This document shows, piece after piece, positions 1 to 17,744 of a stretch of DNA of 64,000 nucleotides (its first letter is position 1; every line of letters starts with the position of its first letter). The notes below the pieces were generated by a model. The model saw nothing but the letters and a program-made list of their open reading frames with translations, had not been told where the DNA came from and searched no databases. The stretch is from Modestobacter marinus (GTDB lineage Bacteria > Actinomycetota > Actinomycetes > Mycobacteriales > Geodermatophilaceae). The stretch spans positions 1 to 64,000 of the forward strand of contig NZ_JABGCH010000003.1 of the NCBI RefSeq assembly GCF_019799945.1, written 5' to 3'. Both the position numbers and the translations under genes were made by a program.

Positions 1-240
1 GATGAACTTGAATCCATGGCCGAGAACCGAGAATTGGCACTCTCGATATCAATCAACCAAAGGAACCCACCAGAATCCGAAGACCCCGGATGGGGGAATT
101 GTTACATGGCACTGACTTTCGGCACGCTGTTGAGTTCTCAAGGAGCGGACGCGCGGAGAACCTGGCCTCTCGGCCGTCGTCTTCGGCTTGTGTTGTCCTG
201 CTCGGCGTCCGGGCCCGGCCTCGCGGTCGTCCCCGGCGCA
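1..240 (-). other. rRNA operon leader (16S gene lies beyond left edge)
   Basis: Read on the minus strand, this stretch is markedly less GC-rich than the rest of the window. At 141-121 it contains TTGAGAACTCAACAGCGTGC, the antitermination/processing sequence typical of actinobacterial rrn leaders. It lies downstream of a consensus promoter (276-247) and runs off the left edge, so the 16S rRNA should start just outside. The 16S sequence itself is not visible. Small open frames here on either strand are not credible genes. Confidence 0.75.
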
Positions 241-246
241 GAGAGA

Positions 247-276
247 AAGTTACGTGGCTGTGGCTCGGCTTGTCAA
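247..276 (-). promoter_or_regulatory. rRNA operon promoter
   Basis: On the minus strand a perfect TTGACA (276-271) is followed after 18 bases by TAACTT (252-247). This is a strong sigma-70/HrdB-type promoter aimed at the rRNA leader, with initiation expected near position 240. It lies about 130 bases beyond the tyrS stop, so tyrS transcription may also feed the operon. Confidence 0.7.
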
Positions 277-404
277 ACCGGGCCCCTGGTGACGAGCGCC
301 ACCTGCCCGCAACCCGCTCGTGACACGGTGTTCACACAGGCAGAGGCCCTGGTGGGGTCTCCGGACGGGTCCAACCGGCCCACCGACCCGCGTGTTCCGG
401 GGCC

Positions 405-1690
405 TCAGGCCGGGTGGGCAGCCGGGCGCTGGACGCCGGCGACGTTCCGGCGCCCCCGCCGGAGGACGAGCCACCCACCCGGCAGCCAGTCCTCCTCCCC
501 CGGCACCGCCTCGGCATCCGCGACGCGCTCGTTGTTGAGGTACGCGCCGCCCTCCTTCACGGTGCGGCGCGCCTCCGAGAGGCTCGACACCAGGCCGGTC
601 AGCTGCATCAGCTGGGCGATCGTCGGAACGTCACCGTCGACCGTGACGCTGCCCGCCTCGCGCAGCGCCGCACCGAGCGTCTGCTCGCCGAGTGCCGACA
701 GGTCGTCCCGGCCGAACAGGGCTCGGCCGGCCGCCTCGGCCTGGCGCAGCTCGTCCTCACCGTGCACGAGACCGGTGAGCTCCTCGGCGAGCGCACGCTG
801 CGCAGCGCGGGCCGCTGGGCGCTCGACGGACTCGGCGATCAACGCCGCGACCTCGTCCGCCGGCCGCTCGGAGAACAGCGGGAGCCAGTTCCGGGCGTCG
901 ACGTCGTCGATGTTCAGCCAGTACTGGAAGAAGGCGTACGGGCTGGTGAGCTCGGGGTCGAGCCAGACGGTGGCGCCCTCCGTCTTCCCGATCTTCTTGC
1001 CGTCCGCGGTTGTGATCAGCGGCGTGGACAGGGCGTGGGTGCCGGCGCTCTCGGTCCGCCGGACCAGGTCCACGCCCGCGGTGATGTTGCCCCACTGGTC
1101 CGAGCCACCGCTCTGCAGCGTGCACCCGTGCCGGAGGAACAGCTCGCGGAAGTCGTTGGCCTGCAGGATCTGGTAGCTGAACTCGGTGTAGCTGATCCCG
1201 GCGTCGCTGTTCAGCCGCGCCGACACCGCCTCCTTGGCCAGCATCTTGCCGACCCGGAAGTGCTTGCCGAGGTCGCGCAGGAAGTCGATGGCCGACAGCG
1301 GCGCGGTCCAGTCCAGGTTGTTGACGTAGATCGGCGTCCGCAGGCCCTGCTCAGCGGCCGGCCGGTCCAGGAACGGCGCGACTTGCCCACGGATCCGCTC
1401 CACCCACTGGGCCACGGTGGCCGGGTCGTTGAGCTGCCGCTCCGAGGTCGGTCGCGGATCGCCGATCAGTCCGGTGGCGCCGCCCACCAGCACGATCGGC
1501 TGGTGGCCGGCCCGCTGCAGCGCCCGCAGCACCATGAACTGGATCAGGTGGCCGACGTGCAGGCTCTCCGCGGTCGGGTCGAAGCCGCAGTAGTAGGTGA
1601 CCGGCCCCTCCGCGAGGTGCGCCCGCAGCGCCTCCTCGTCGGTGCTCTGGGCGATCAGCCCACGGCGGTGCAGGTCGTCGATCACGTCGC

Positions 1691-1694
<4 letters not shown>
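405..1694 (-). CDS. tyrS: tyrosine--tRNA ligase
   Basis: Class I aminoacyl-tRNA synthetase that charges tRNA-Tyr, 429 aa, full family length. The HIGH-type motif is HVGH (about residues 46-49) and the KMSKS-type loop is KIGKT (about 234-238). The GFDPTAESLHVGH block is typical of bacterial TyrS, and a C-terminal S4-like RNA-binding region (SLSEARRTVKEGGAYLNN) is present. The start is a GTG whose GTGA overlaps the TGA of the upstream glycosylase gene, which implies translational coupling. It is the last protein gene before the rRNA operon. Confidence 0.96.
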
Positions 1695-6437
<4,743 letters not shown>

Positions 6438-6441
<4 letters not shown>

Positions 6442-7448
6442 GCCGTCGCCTCCTCCTCGGTCGGCGGGGCCGGCACGACCATCGTGCCGGTCCCCTCGGT
6501 GGTGAACATCTCCAGCAGCAGGGCGTGCGGGAGCCGGCCGTCGACGACGGTCGCCCGCTTCACCCCGCCCTCGACCGCCCGCAGGCAGGCGGCCATCTTC
6601 GGGATCATCCCGGCGTCCAGGGTCGGCAGGATCTCGGACAGCTCGGCGGCGTCGATCTGCTCGACCAGCGAGTCGCGGTCGGGCCAGTTGGCGTACAGGC
6701 CCTCGACGTCGGTGAGCACGACGAGCTTCACCGCGCCCAGCGCCACCGCCAGCGCCGCGGCCGCGGTGTCGGCGTTGACGTTGTGCACGACGCCGTCCGA
6801 GTCGGGGGCGACGGTGGCGACGACCGGGATGTGCCCGGCCTCCAGCAGCGCGGTCACCGGGGTGGGGTCGACCGCCACCACGTCCCCGACCAGGCCGACG
6901 TCCACCGGCTCCCCGTTGACGAGCGCCGCGGTGCGGGCGGCGGTGAACAGCCCGCCGTCCTCACCGGAGAGCCCCACCGCCAGCGGACCGTGCTGGTTGA
7001 TCAGCCCGACCACCTCGGGGCCCACCTGGCCGGTGAGCACCATCCGGACCACGTCGATCGCCTCCGGCGTGGTCACCCGGAGCCCGCCGCGGAACTCGCT
7101 GGGGATGCCGAGCCGGTTGAGCATCGCGCTGATCTGCGGCCCGCCGCCGTGCACGACCACCGGCCGGATGCCGCAGGTGCGCAGGAACACCATGTCCTCG
7201 GCGAACGCGCGCCGGCACTCCTCGTCGACCATGGCGTGCCCGCCGTACTTCACGACGACGACGTTGCCGTGGAACTCGCGCAGCCACGGCAGGGCCTCGG
7301 TGAGGACGGCGACTTTCTGCGCGTCGCCCTCCGGGTCGTTGGTCCGCATGACCCGGTGGGTCCCGACGGTGCGCTTGCGGGCCGGCACCGCCTCGTCGAG
7401 GGCGACGTCCGGCGGGGTCGGGTCCTGTGCGTTCGTGTCGCTGCTCAT
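6438..7448 (-). CDS. argB: acetylglutamate kinase
   Basis: Phosphorylates N-acetylglutamate; 336 aa. The amino-acid-kinase motifs KYGGHAM (about 67-73), [10 protein letters not shown] and FRGGLRVT are clear. The C-terminus contains [15 protein letters not shown], typical of arginine-sensitive kinases. The N-terminal extension of about 40 residues before the conserved part is longer than usual, and an internal ATG at residue 34 is an alternative start. The longer form is kept because its ATG forms ATGA with the argJ stop. Confidence 0.95.
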
Positions 7449-8596
7449 GTGGAGTAGGCCGAGTTCTCGTGGACGTAGGCGATGGACAGGTCGTTGGTCC
7501 AGATGGTCGCCTGCTCGGCGCCGGCCTTCAGGTCGACGTCGATGGTGATCTGCCGGCCGGTGAGGTCCACGCCCTCCCGCGGGTCACCGATCGAGCCGCC
7601 CCGGCACACCGTGACCCCGTTGATCGCCACGTCGACCTGGTCGGCCTGGAACGCCGCGTCGGTGGTGCCGATCGCGGCGAGCACGCGGCCCCAGTTGGGG
7701 TCGTTGCCGAAGAGCGCGGTCTTGAGCAGGTTGTTGCGTGCGCAGGCCCGGCCGGCAGTCAGCGCGTCCACGACGCTCGCCGCGTTGCGGACGGTGATCG
7801 CGATGTCCTTGGTCGAGCCCTCGGCGTCGGCGAGCAGCTGCATCGCCAGGTCGGTCGCCGCCGCGGTGAGCGCGGCGGCGAACTCCTCGGCGGGCGGGGT
7901 GATCCCGCTTACGCCGTTGGCCAGCGCGATCACGGTGTCGTTGGTGGACAGGCAGCCATCGGAGTCGACCCGCTCGACGCTCACACCGGTCGCGGCCTTC
8001 AGGGCGGTCTGCAGCACGGCGGCGTCGACGACGGCGTCGGTGGTGAGGACGACGAGCATCGTGGCCAGCGAGGGTGCGAGCATGCCGGCGCCCTTGGCCA
8101 TCCCGCCGATCGTCCAGCCGTCGCCGTGCTGCACGGTCGTCTTGGGTACCGAGTCGGTGGTCATGATCGCCCGGGCCGCGTCGGCGCCGCCGTCCTCGGA
8201 GAGCCCGGTCACCGCGGCGGTGACGCCGGGCAGCAGCTTGTCCATCGGCAGCCGGACGCCGATCAGCCCGGTGGAGGCCACCGCCACGTCGATCGCGCCG
8301 ATCCCGAGCTCGGTGGCGAGGTGCTCGGCGGTGGCGTGGGTGTCCTGGAACCCCTCCGGACCGGTGCAGGCGTTGGCCCCGCCGGAGTTGAGGACCACGG
8401 CCCGCACCCGGCCGGACTGCAGCACCTGCCGGCTCCACTGGACCGGGGCGGCCGGGAAGCGGTTGGTGGTGAAGACGGCGGCCGCGGCGTCGTCCGGACC
8501 GTCATTGACGACCACGGCGACGTCCGGGTCGCCCGACGACTTCAGCCCCGCGGCGACGCCGGCCGCCCGGAACCCCTGAGGCGCGGTGACGGTCAC
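7445..8596 (-). CDS. argJ: glutamate N-acetyltransferase / amino-acid N-acetyltransferase
   Basis: Transfers acetyl groups between ornithine and glutamate, closing the cyclic arginine pathway; 383 aa. The self-cleavage region reads [14 protein letters not shown], with the nucleophile threonine at about T179, so the precursor should process into alpha and beta chains. The GTG start is supported by GGAGGA about five bases upstream. A 76-base gap, the largest in the operon, separates it from argC. Confidence 0.96.
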   Translation of the reverse strand: MTVTAPQGFRAAGVAAGLKSSGDPDVAVVVNDGPDDAAAAVFTTNRFPAAPVQWSRQVLQSGRVRAVVLNSGGANACTGPEGFQDTHATAEHLATELGIGAIDVAVASTGLIGVRLPMDKLLPGVTAAVTGLSEDGGADAARAIMTTDSVPKTTVQHGDGWTIGGMAKGAGMLAPSLATMLVVLTTDAVVDAAVLQTALKAATGVSVERVDSDGCLSTNDTVIALANGVSGITPPAEEFAAALTAAATDLAMQLLADAEGSTKDIAITVRNAASVVDALTAGRACARNNLLKTALFGNDPNWGRVLAAIGTTDAAFQADQVDVAINGVTVCRGGSIGDPREGVDLTGRQITIDVDLKAGAEQATIWTNDLSIAYVHENSAYST

Positions 8597-8672
8597 GATG
8601 TCCTCCGTTCGCTCCCGCGGGGCGCTCCGCTCCTCGCTCGTTCCTCGCTGCGATGCTCATGCCCCTGTTCGC
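8597..8672 (-). repeat. argC-argJ intergenic GAGCGA-rich repeat-like sequence
   Basis: On the minus strand this spacer is built from iterated GAGCGA/GAGGAGCG words (for example GCGAGGAACGAGCGAGGAGC). It resembles dispersed GC-rich intergenic elements of actinobacteria. It interrupts an operon whose other junctions overlap. Its copy number cannot be judged from this window. Confidence 0.35.
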
Positions 8673-10295
<1,623 letters not shown>

Positions 10296-10316
10296 TCAGG
10301 GGTGAGGAGCGTGGCC

Positions 10317-10646
10317 ATGGGGGACGTCGAGCAGTTCGGGGGCCTGCCCGGGGGGATCGACCTCGTCGAGGAGGACGGCGGGCCGGTGCTGCGGCTGCGT
10401 GGCGAGGTGGACTCCCTCGTGGTGGCCGCCTGGCAGGCGACTGCCCCCACGGTCGGGCGCGCGCCGGTGGCGGTCGACGTCTCGGCTGCGACCTTCCTGG
10501 ACTGCCGGGGGTTGCGGCTGCTGGTGCGCGCCACCGAGACGACCCGCAGATCCGGACAGGTGCCCGAGCTGCGCCGGCCGTCCCGCACGGTGCGGCGGAT
10601 GGTGGAGGTCGCCGGTGCGGCTCCGCTGTTCGCCACCGTGCCGTGA
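10317..10646 (+). CDS. STAS-domain protein (anti-sigma-factor-antagonist-like)
   Basis: A 109-residue protein with a single STAS fold: VLRLRGEVDS, then VAVDVSAATFLDCRGLRLLVRA. The phosphorylatable serine/threonine position of SpoIIAA-like antagonists appears replaced around FLDCRG, so regulation by phosphorylation is doubtful. The ATG at 10317 is preferred over a GTG at 10302 because GAGGAG (10304-10309) sits seven bases before it. The C-terminus is rich in arginine. The partner is unknown. Confidence 0.7.
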   Translation: MGDVEQFGGLPGGIDLVEEDGGPVLRLRGEVDSLVVAAWQATAPTVGRAPVAVDVSAATFLDCRGLRLLVRATETTRRSGQVPELRRPSRTVRRMVEVAGAAPLFATVP

Positions 10647-10660
10647 CGGCCGAGGCGGCC

Positions 10661-11479
10661 TCAGCCGACCGGGTCGGTGTCCCCGTAGGGGCGCAGCCGG
10701 AGCTGGCGGGCCCCGTCGGGAGGCGGCGTCGTCCGCAGGGTGGCCAGGTCGTCGGCGCCTGCGCGGAAGAAGCGCCCGGACCACTGGTCGAGCTCGCCGG
10801 CGGCGATCGCCACGGCCAGCGCGACAACGTCCTCCGGGCGGGTCCACTCGGTGCGGCCCGCGTGCATGGCCATCGCCCGGGTCATCTCGGTGTCCACGAC
10901 CCCGGGGGCTAGGTCGAAGGCGCGCACGCCGTGCGCCGCCCCGGCCAGGTCGATCGCCTCGGTGATCCGCATCTGCGCGGTCTTGCCGGCCGAGTACGCG
11001 CTGTAGACGTCGCTGCCCCGCGTCCCGAGCCCGCTGCCCAGCCCGATCACCCGGCCACCGCCGGCCGCGATCATGCCCGGGACGACGGCGCGCGATACCA
11101 GGTACGGCCCGCGCACCTGGCTCTCGACCACCTGCCACCAGTCGTCGGGGTCGGTCTCCCACAGCGGCACCTCGGCCGCGTCGATGGACCCGGCGTTGTT
11201 GATCAGCAGGGTGACCGGCCCGAGCTCGTCGGTGACGCGGGCGACGGCCGCCTCGACCGCGGCCCGGTCGGTCACGTCAGCGGGGACGGCGAGGGTCCGC
11301 GCGCCGGTGGACCGGGCCACCTCGGCCATCGCCTGCTCCAGCCGGCCGGCGGACCGGGCGATGCCGGCGACGGCGGCGCCGCGCTCCGCCAGCCCCTGCA
11401 CCAGGTACCGGCCGATCCCGGCCGAGGCGCCGGTGACCAGCGCGACGGTCCCGCCGAGGTCAGGTCCTCCTTCAGCCAC
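10661..11479 (-). CDS. SDR family oxidoreductase
   Basis: Short-chain dehydrogenase/reductase of 272 aa. It has the TGASAGIG dinucleotide-binding motif, NNAG, and the catalytic YSAGK (Tyr-x3-Lys). The GTG start overlaps the last bases of pheT, so it is probably co-translated as the tail of the pheS-pheT operon. The substrate cannot be deduced. Downstream, 14 bases separate its stop from the convergent STAS gene. Confidence 0.88.
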   Translation of the reverse strand: MAEGGPDLGGTVALVTGASAGIGRYLVQGLAERGAAVAGIARSAGRLEQAMAEVARSTGARTLAVPADVTDRAAVEAAVARVTDELGPVTLLINNAGSIDAAEVPLWETDPDDWWQVVESQVRGPYLVSRAVVPGMIAAGGGRVIGLGSGLGTRGSDVYSAYSAGKTAQMRITEAIDLAGAAHGVRAFDLAPGVVDTEMTRAMAMHAGRTEWTRPEDVVALAVAIAAGELDQWSGRFFRAGADDLATLRTTPPPDGARQLRLRPYGDTDPVG

Positions 11480-13940
11480 GGACGACCGCCCCGGTGCGCT
11501 CGGCGGCCAGTGCGACCGCCGCGTCGCGGGCGGCGTTGGCCTCCTCGTGCGTCAGCGTCCGGTCCGCGGCCCGCAACGTGAGCGCGTAGGCCAATGACTT
11601 CGCCCCCTTCGGCACCGGTGGCCCGGTGTAGACGTCGAACAACCGCAGGGCCTCCAGCAGCTCGCCCGCCCCCTCGCGGACCGCTTCAGCCACGTCGGCG
11701 GCCGGCACCTCGCCGCCGACGACGAGCGCCAGGTCCACGAGCACCGGCGGGAACGTGGAGATCGACGGCGCCACCGGAACGGTGTGCTCCGGGAACGCGT
11801 CGGCGTCCAGTTCCATCACCGCGGTGCGCGCGGGCAGGTCCAGCGCCGAGCAGACGCGCGGGTGCAGCTCGCCGGCGTACCCGACGACCCGGCCGCCGAC
11901 GAGCAGCTCGGCGCAGCGGCCGGGGTGCCAGGGCGCCCGCTCGGCCGCCCGGACGGTCAGCTCGACGCCGGCGGCCTCCGCAACGACCCGCGCGGCCTGC
12001 ACGGCGTCGGCCCAGAGCACGGACCGGCCGGGCCCCCACCAGCCGCGGGGCTCGCGGTGGCCGGCCAGCGCCACGCCCACGTGCCACGGCTGCGGCGGCA
12101 CCGCGCCGAGCAGCGCGGCCAGGGTCTCGTCGTCCGGGCGGTGCTCGACACCGGGCAGCGGAGCCGGTCGCCGCTCCCCGCCGGGGAACACCGAGCCGTG
12201 CTCGAACAGGGCGACGTCGCGCTGGCCTCGGGCCAGGTTGCGGGCCAGCGAGGCGAGCAGGCCGGGCAACAGGGTCGTCCGCAGCGCCGGCAGCTCCTCG
12301 GACAACGGGTTGCGCACGGTGATCACCTGCCGGCGCTCGTCGTCCGCGTCGAGGCCGAGCGCGTCGAGCTGCGCCGTCCCGATGAACGGGAAGGTGGGCG
12401 CCTCCACGTACCCGGCGTCGGCGAGCGCCCGGCCGATGCTGCGCTTGCGGCGTTGCCCGTCGGTCAGTCCCCGCCCGGGCGGCGCGGTCGGCAGCACGGA
12501 GGGGATGTCGTCGTAGCCGACCCAGCGGACGACCTCCTCCACCAGGTCGGCCGGGTCGGTCAGGTCGCCGCGCCAGGACGGCGGGGTGACCTCCAGGCCG
12601 TCGCCGTCGCCGTCGACCGTGGCCCCGATCGCCTGGAGCGCCTCGAGGACCTGCGAGGGCGGGTAGGCGACCCCGGCGATCCGGCTGGGCAGCCCGGCGT
12701 CCAGGGCGATGACCGGCCGCGGCCCGCGCACGTCCAGGTCGACCGGCGCACCCACGACGGTGGCCTTGCCGTGCTCGGCCAGCAGAGCGGCCGCGCGGGC
12801 CAGCGCGATCACGGTGACCTCCGGGTCGGTGCCGCGCTCGAACCGCTTGGCCGCCTCGCTGGGCAGCCGGTGCCGGCGGACGCCGCGGGAGATCCCGGCC
12901 GGCTCCCAGTGCGCGGCCTCCAGCAGCAGGTTCGTGGTGCCGTCGCCGATCTCGGTGGACGCGCCGCCCATCACGCCGGCCAGCCCGATGGGCCCGGACT
13001 CGTCGCTGATCAGCAGGTCGTCGGGGTCCAGCGCCCGGTCCGCGCCGTCCAGCGTGATCAGCCGCTCCCCGGGCGCCGCCCGTCGCACGGTGATGGGGCC
13101 GGTGACGGTGTCGCGGTCGAAGGCGTGCATCGGCTGGCCGAGCTCGAGCATCACGTAGTTGGTGACGTCGACGGCCAGCGAGATGCTGCGGACCCCGCAC
13201 TGGCCGAGCCGGCGGCGCAGCTCCCACGGGCTGGCCGCGGCCGGGTCGAGGCCCTCCATGGCGAGCATGGAGAAGCGGTCGCACCGGTCCGGATCAGCCA
13301 CGGCGACCTGCCAGCCCGGCTGCCCGGACCACGCGGGCGGGGTCAGCGCAGCCGGATCGCGCCACTCGACGCCGAGCGCGCCGGCCAGGTCGCGGGCGAT
13401 GCCGCGCAGCGACATGGCGTAGCCGCGGTCGGGGGTGACCTCCAGGTCGAACACGACGTCGTCCAACCCGAGCAGGCCGGCGGCCGGGGTGCCCGGCGCG
13501 GGGCCGTCCTCGCCCGAGCCGATGACCAGGATCCCGGCGTGGTCCTCCCCGATGCCGAGCTCCCGGACCGAGCAGATCATCCCCTCGGAGACGCGGTCGT
13601 AGGTCGTCCGCGCGGCGATGGCGAAGTCCCCGGGCAGCACCGCGCCGGGCAGCGCGACGACGACCAGGTCGCCGACGGCGAAGTTGCGCGCGCCGCACAC
13701 GACGCCCTGCGGTTCGGCGTTCCCGACGTCGACCTGGCAGTACCGGATCGGCTTCTTGAAGCCGGTGAGCTCCTCGATCTCCAGCACCCGCCCCACGACG
13801 AGCGGCCCGGTGGTCTGCGGTGGCCGGACGACGTCCTCCACCTCGAACCCCAGCCGTACGAAGGCGGTGTCCAGCTCCTCGACGGTGATACCGGCCGGGA
13901 GGTCGACGTGCTCGGACAGCCAGCTGACCGGGACCTTCAC
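11472..13940 (-). CDS. pheT: phenylalanine--tRNA ligase beta subunit
   Basis: Large subunit of the alpha2-beta2 PheRS, 822 aa. It has an N-terminal EMAP/tRNA-binding region (VGRVLEIEELTGFKKPIRYCQVDVG), the B3/B4 editing and B5 segments, the catalytic-like core (RNPLSEELPALRTTLLPGLL), and a C-terminal ferredoxin-like anticodon-binding domain. The start is GTG with GGGAGAGGAAG upstream. It follows pheS with a 28-base gap and overlaps the SDR gene by eight bases. Confidence 0.97.
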   Translation of the reverse strand: MKVPVSWLSEHVDLPAGITVEELDTAFVRLGFEVEDVVRPPQTTGPLVVGRVLEIEELTGFKKPIRYCQVDVGNAEPQGVVCGARNFAVGDLVVVALPGAVLPGDFAIAARTTYDRVSEGMICSVRELGIGEDHAGILVIGSGEDGPAPGTPAAGLLGLDDVVFDLEVTPDRGYAMSLRGIARDLAGALGVEWRDPAALTPPAWSGQPGWQVAVADPDRCDRFSMLAMEGLDPAAASPWELRRRLGQCGVRSISLAVDVTNYVMLELGQPMHAFDRDTVTGPITVRRAAPGERLITLDGADRALDPDDLLISDESGPIGLAGVMGGASTEIGDGTTNLLLEAAHWEPAGISRGVRRHRLPSEAAKRFERGTDPEVTVIALARAAALLAEHGKATVVGAPVDLDVRGPRPVIALDAGLPSRIAGVAYPPSQVLEALQAIGATVDGDGDGLEVTPPSWRGDLTDPADLVEEVVRWVGYDDIPSVLPTAPPGRGLTDGQRRKRSIGRALADAGYVEAPTFPFIGTAQLDALGLDADDERRQVITVRNPLSEELPALRTTLLPGLLASLARNLARGQRDVALFEHGSVFPGGERRPAPLPGVEHRPDDETLAALLGAVPPQPWHVGVALAGHREPRGWWGPGRSVLWADAVQAARVVAEAAGVELTVRAAERAPWHPGRCAELLVGGRVVGYAGELHPRVCSALDLPARTAVMELDADAFPEHTVPVAPSISTFPPVLVDLALVVGGEVPAADVAEAVREGAGELLEALRLFDVYTGPPVPKGAKSLAYALTLRAADRTLTHEEANAARDAAVALAAERTGAVVRG

Positions 13941-13968
13941 TGTGCTTCCTCTCCCAGGTGAGGGTTGG

Positions 13969-16013
<2,045 letters not shown>

Positions 16014-16060
16014 ACGCGGCACCTCCTTGCGGGCCGCGGGCGGCCCCGCTGCGGGGCTCC

Positions 16061-16103
16061 GCCGCGAGCCTGCGAGCGGTGGGGGGCAGCGCTGTCCTTC
16101 GGC
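16061..16103 (-). repeat. 3'-end repeat copy 1 (after rRNA methyltransferase)
   Basis: Contains GCCGCGAGCCTGCGAGCGG followed by a G-run and GTCCTT, abutting the minus-strand stop codon at 16104. It matches 17705-17744 closely. The stem bases change in a compensated way (CCGC/GCGG here, CCAC/GTGG there), as expected for a conserved hairpin in the 3' end of the transcript. Confidence 0.55.
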
Positions 16104-16898
16104 TCACTGGGCGAGCTGGGTGGCGTACAGGCAGATCGACGCCGCGACCGAGAGGTTGAGGCTCTCCGCCCGGCCACGCATCGGGATCCGCACCCGCGCG
16201 TCGGCCAGCGCCGCCAGCTCGGGAGCCAGCCCGCGGGCCTCGTTGCCAAACAGCCACAGCACCGGTGCGGCCAGCAGTCCCTCGTCGGCGGCCGCGTCCA
16301 GGGCGACCTCTCCCCCGCCGTCGGCGGCCAGCACCGTGACGCCCGCGCGCTGCACGTCGGCGGCCAGCGACTCCAGCCGCGCGCCGCGCACCACGTCGAC
16401 GTGGAACAGGCTGCCGGCGCTGCTGCGCACGGCCTTGCCGGAGTACGGGTCGGCCGAGCCGGCACCGAAGACCACCGCGCCGGCCCCGCAGGCGTCCGCG
16501 GTCCGCAGCACCGTGCCGGCATTGCCGGGGTCGTTGAGCTCGGCCAGGGCCACGGCCAGCCGCGGCGGGTCGGTGACCAGGGTGTCGGCCGGGACGTCGC
16601 GCAGCCGGCAGACCGCGACCAGCCCCTGCGGGGTGACCGTCTCCGACAGCGACGCGGCCGCCTTCTCGGTCACCAGGTGCACCGGCACCCGCGTGGCGGC
16701 GAGCAGGTCGCGGTGGGCCGCGGCCGCGGTCTCGGTGGCGAAGACCTCGGTGACGGCGGCCGGCTCGCGCTCGGCCTCGGCGAGCGCCTCGACGACGGCC
16801 TGGCGCCCCTCGGCGAGGAAGGCGTGCGCCGCGTCCCGGCCGCTGCGCCGGGTCAGCTTGCGGGCCGCGGCGACGCGGCCGGAGCGCTCGGTCAGCAG
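16104..16898 (-). CDS. TrmH/SpoU-type RNA 2'-O-methyltransferase
   Basis: SPOUT-fold methyltransferase of about 264 aa, TsnR/RlmB-like. It has an N-terminal L30e-like substrate-binding region (LTERSGRVAAARKLTRR...FLAEG), then ALAELNDPGNAGTVLRTADACGA, LFGNEARGL and RIPMRGRAESLNLSVAASICLY (the knot and SAM site). No ATG or GTG is in frame. Alignment with relatives favours a CTG at 16898. A CTG at 17000 forming CTGA with the rplT stop is an alternative. It probably modifies rRNA, fitting its place after rplT. Confidence 0.88.
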   Translation of the reverse strand: MLTERSGRVAAARKLTRRSGRDAAHAFLAEGRQAVVEALAEAEREPAAVTEVFATETAAAAHRDLLAATRVPVHLVTEKAAASLSETVTPQGLVAVCRLRDVPADTLVTDPPRLAVALAELNDPGNAGTVLRTADACGAGAVVFGAGSADPYSGKAVRSSAGSLFHVDVVRGARLESLAADVQRAGVTVLAADGGGEVALDAAADEGLLAAPVLWLFGNEARGLAPELAALADARVRIPMRGRAESLNLSVAASICLYATQLAQ

Positions 16899-16996
16899 CG
16901 GAAGGACCCCGTCCGCCTCACGCCTCGCGAGCTCGGCGCGAGCCTCGGGACGGGGCCGGCCGGCGTGCGCGGGGTGAGGGGAAACGGGGTCCTCCG

Positions 16997-17386
16997 TCAG
17001 GCGGCCTGCTGGCCCGTCGCCTCGGGGTTCGCGGCGAGCGCGGCCCGGGCGGACCCCACCAGCGAGGCGAAGGTGGCCGGCTCGTTGACGGCGAGCTCGG
17101 CAAGGACCTTGCGGTCCAGCTCGATGCCGGCCAGCTTGAGGCCCTGCATGAACCGGTTGTAGGTCATGTCGTTCTGCCGGGCCGCGGCGTTGATCCGGGT
17201 GATCCACAGCTTGCGGAAGTCGCCCTTGCGGACCTTGCGGTCACGGTAGTTGTAGGTGGCCGAGTGGAGGATCTGCTCCTTGGCCTTGCGGTACAGCCGG
17301 GACCGCTGGCCCCGGTACCCGCTGGCCGCCTCGAGGGTCGTACGACGCTTCTTCTGGGCGTTGACCGCCCGCTTCACGCGTGCCAC
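16997..17386 (-). CDS. rplT: 50S ribosomal protein L20
   Basis: Early-assembly 23S rRNA-binding protein, 129 aa. The start [19 protein letters not shown] and the conserved [14 protein letters not shown] and [14 protein letters not shown] blocks identify it. The start is GTG with AGGAG upstream. The C-terminal tail after VGSAR is slightly longer than in E. coli. It forms the canonical infC-rpmI-rplT operon on the minus strand. Confidence 0.98.
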   Translation of the reverse strand: MARVKRAVNAQKKRRTTLEAASGYRGQRSRLYRKAKEQILHSATYNYRDRKVRKGDFRKLWITRINAAARQNDMTYNRFMQGLKLAGIELDRKVLAELAVNEPATFASLVGSARAALAANPEATGQQAA

Positions 17387-17418
17387 GTGAGAGCTCCTGT
17401 CTTCTCGTTACGGGGCGG

Positions 17419-17613
17419 TCAGAGACCGAGCAGCTTCTTGAGGCGCCGGGTGTCCGCGGGGGCGATCACCTGGTCGGCCTCGAGCCGGCGCTTGTGCTGA
17501 CCTGACTTGTGCTCGAACTTGTGCTGGTTGTTGGCCTGCTCACGCATGAGCTTGCCGGTCCCGGTGACGCGCACCCGCTTGCTCGTGCCCTTGTGGGTCT
17601 TGTTCTTCGGCAT
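17419..17613 (-). CDS. rpmI: 50S ribosomal protein L35
   Basis: Small basic ribosomal protein of 64 aa: MPKNKTHKGTSKRVRVTGTGK at the start and HKRRLEADQVIAPADTRRLKKLLGL at the end. The ATG at 17613 is the only sensible start, with GACCGAGAG before it. It lies 32 bases upstream of rplT and 131 bases downstream of infC. Confidence 0.98.
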   Translation of the reverse strand: MPKNKTHKGTSKRVRVTGTGKLMREQANNQHKFEHKSGQHKRRLEADQVIAPADTRRLKKLLGL

Positions 17614-17704
17614 CTCTCGGTCCTGTTCGTGTCTGCCCGGCGCAGCGCAGCATCGAGCTGCGCCGCGCGGGATGCGTCGGGGGTCGGCCGTCCTGCCGGG
17701 TCCC

Positions 17705-17744
17705 GCCACGAGCCTGCGAGTGGTGGGGGCAGGAGGGTCCTTTC
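17705..17744 (-). repeat. 3'-end repeat copy 2 (after infC)
   Basis: GCCACGAGCCTGCGAGTGG, a G-run and GGCAGGAGGGTCCTT directly abut the infC stop at 17745. It is the best-matched partner of 16061-16103. The GGCAGGAGGGTCC part also recurs right after nirD (26605-26617). Confidence 0.55.

Noticed and set aside
16-1176. 386-codon plus-strand frame over the rRNA leader and tyrS
   Set aside because: It starts in the leader and continues antisense to tyrS, with no protein-like composition.
11784-13961. 725-codon plus-strand open frame opposite pheT
   Set aside because: pheT is fully conserved on the minus strand; the plus frame is the GC-rich antisense shadow and contains no recognisable domain.
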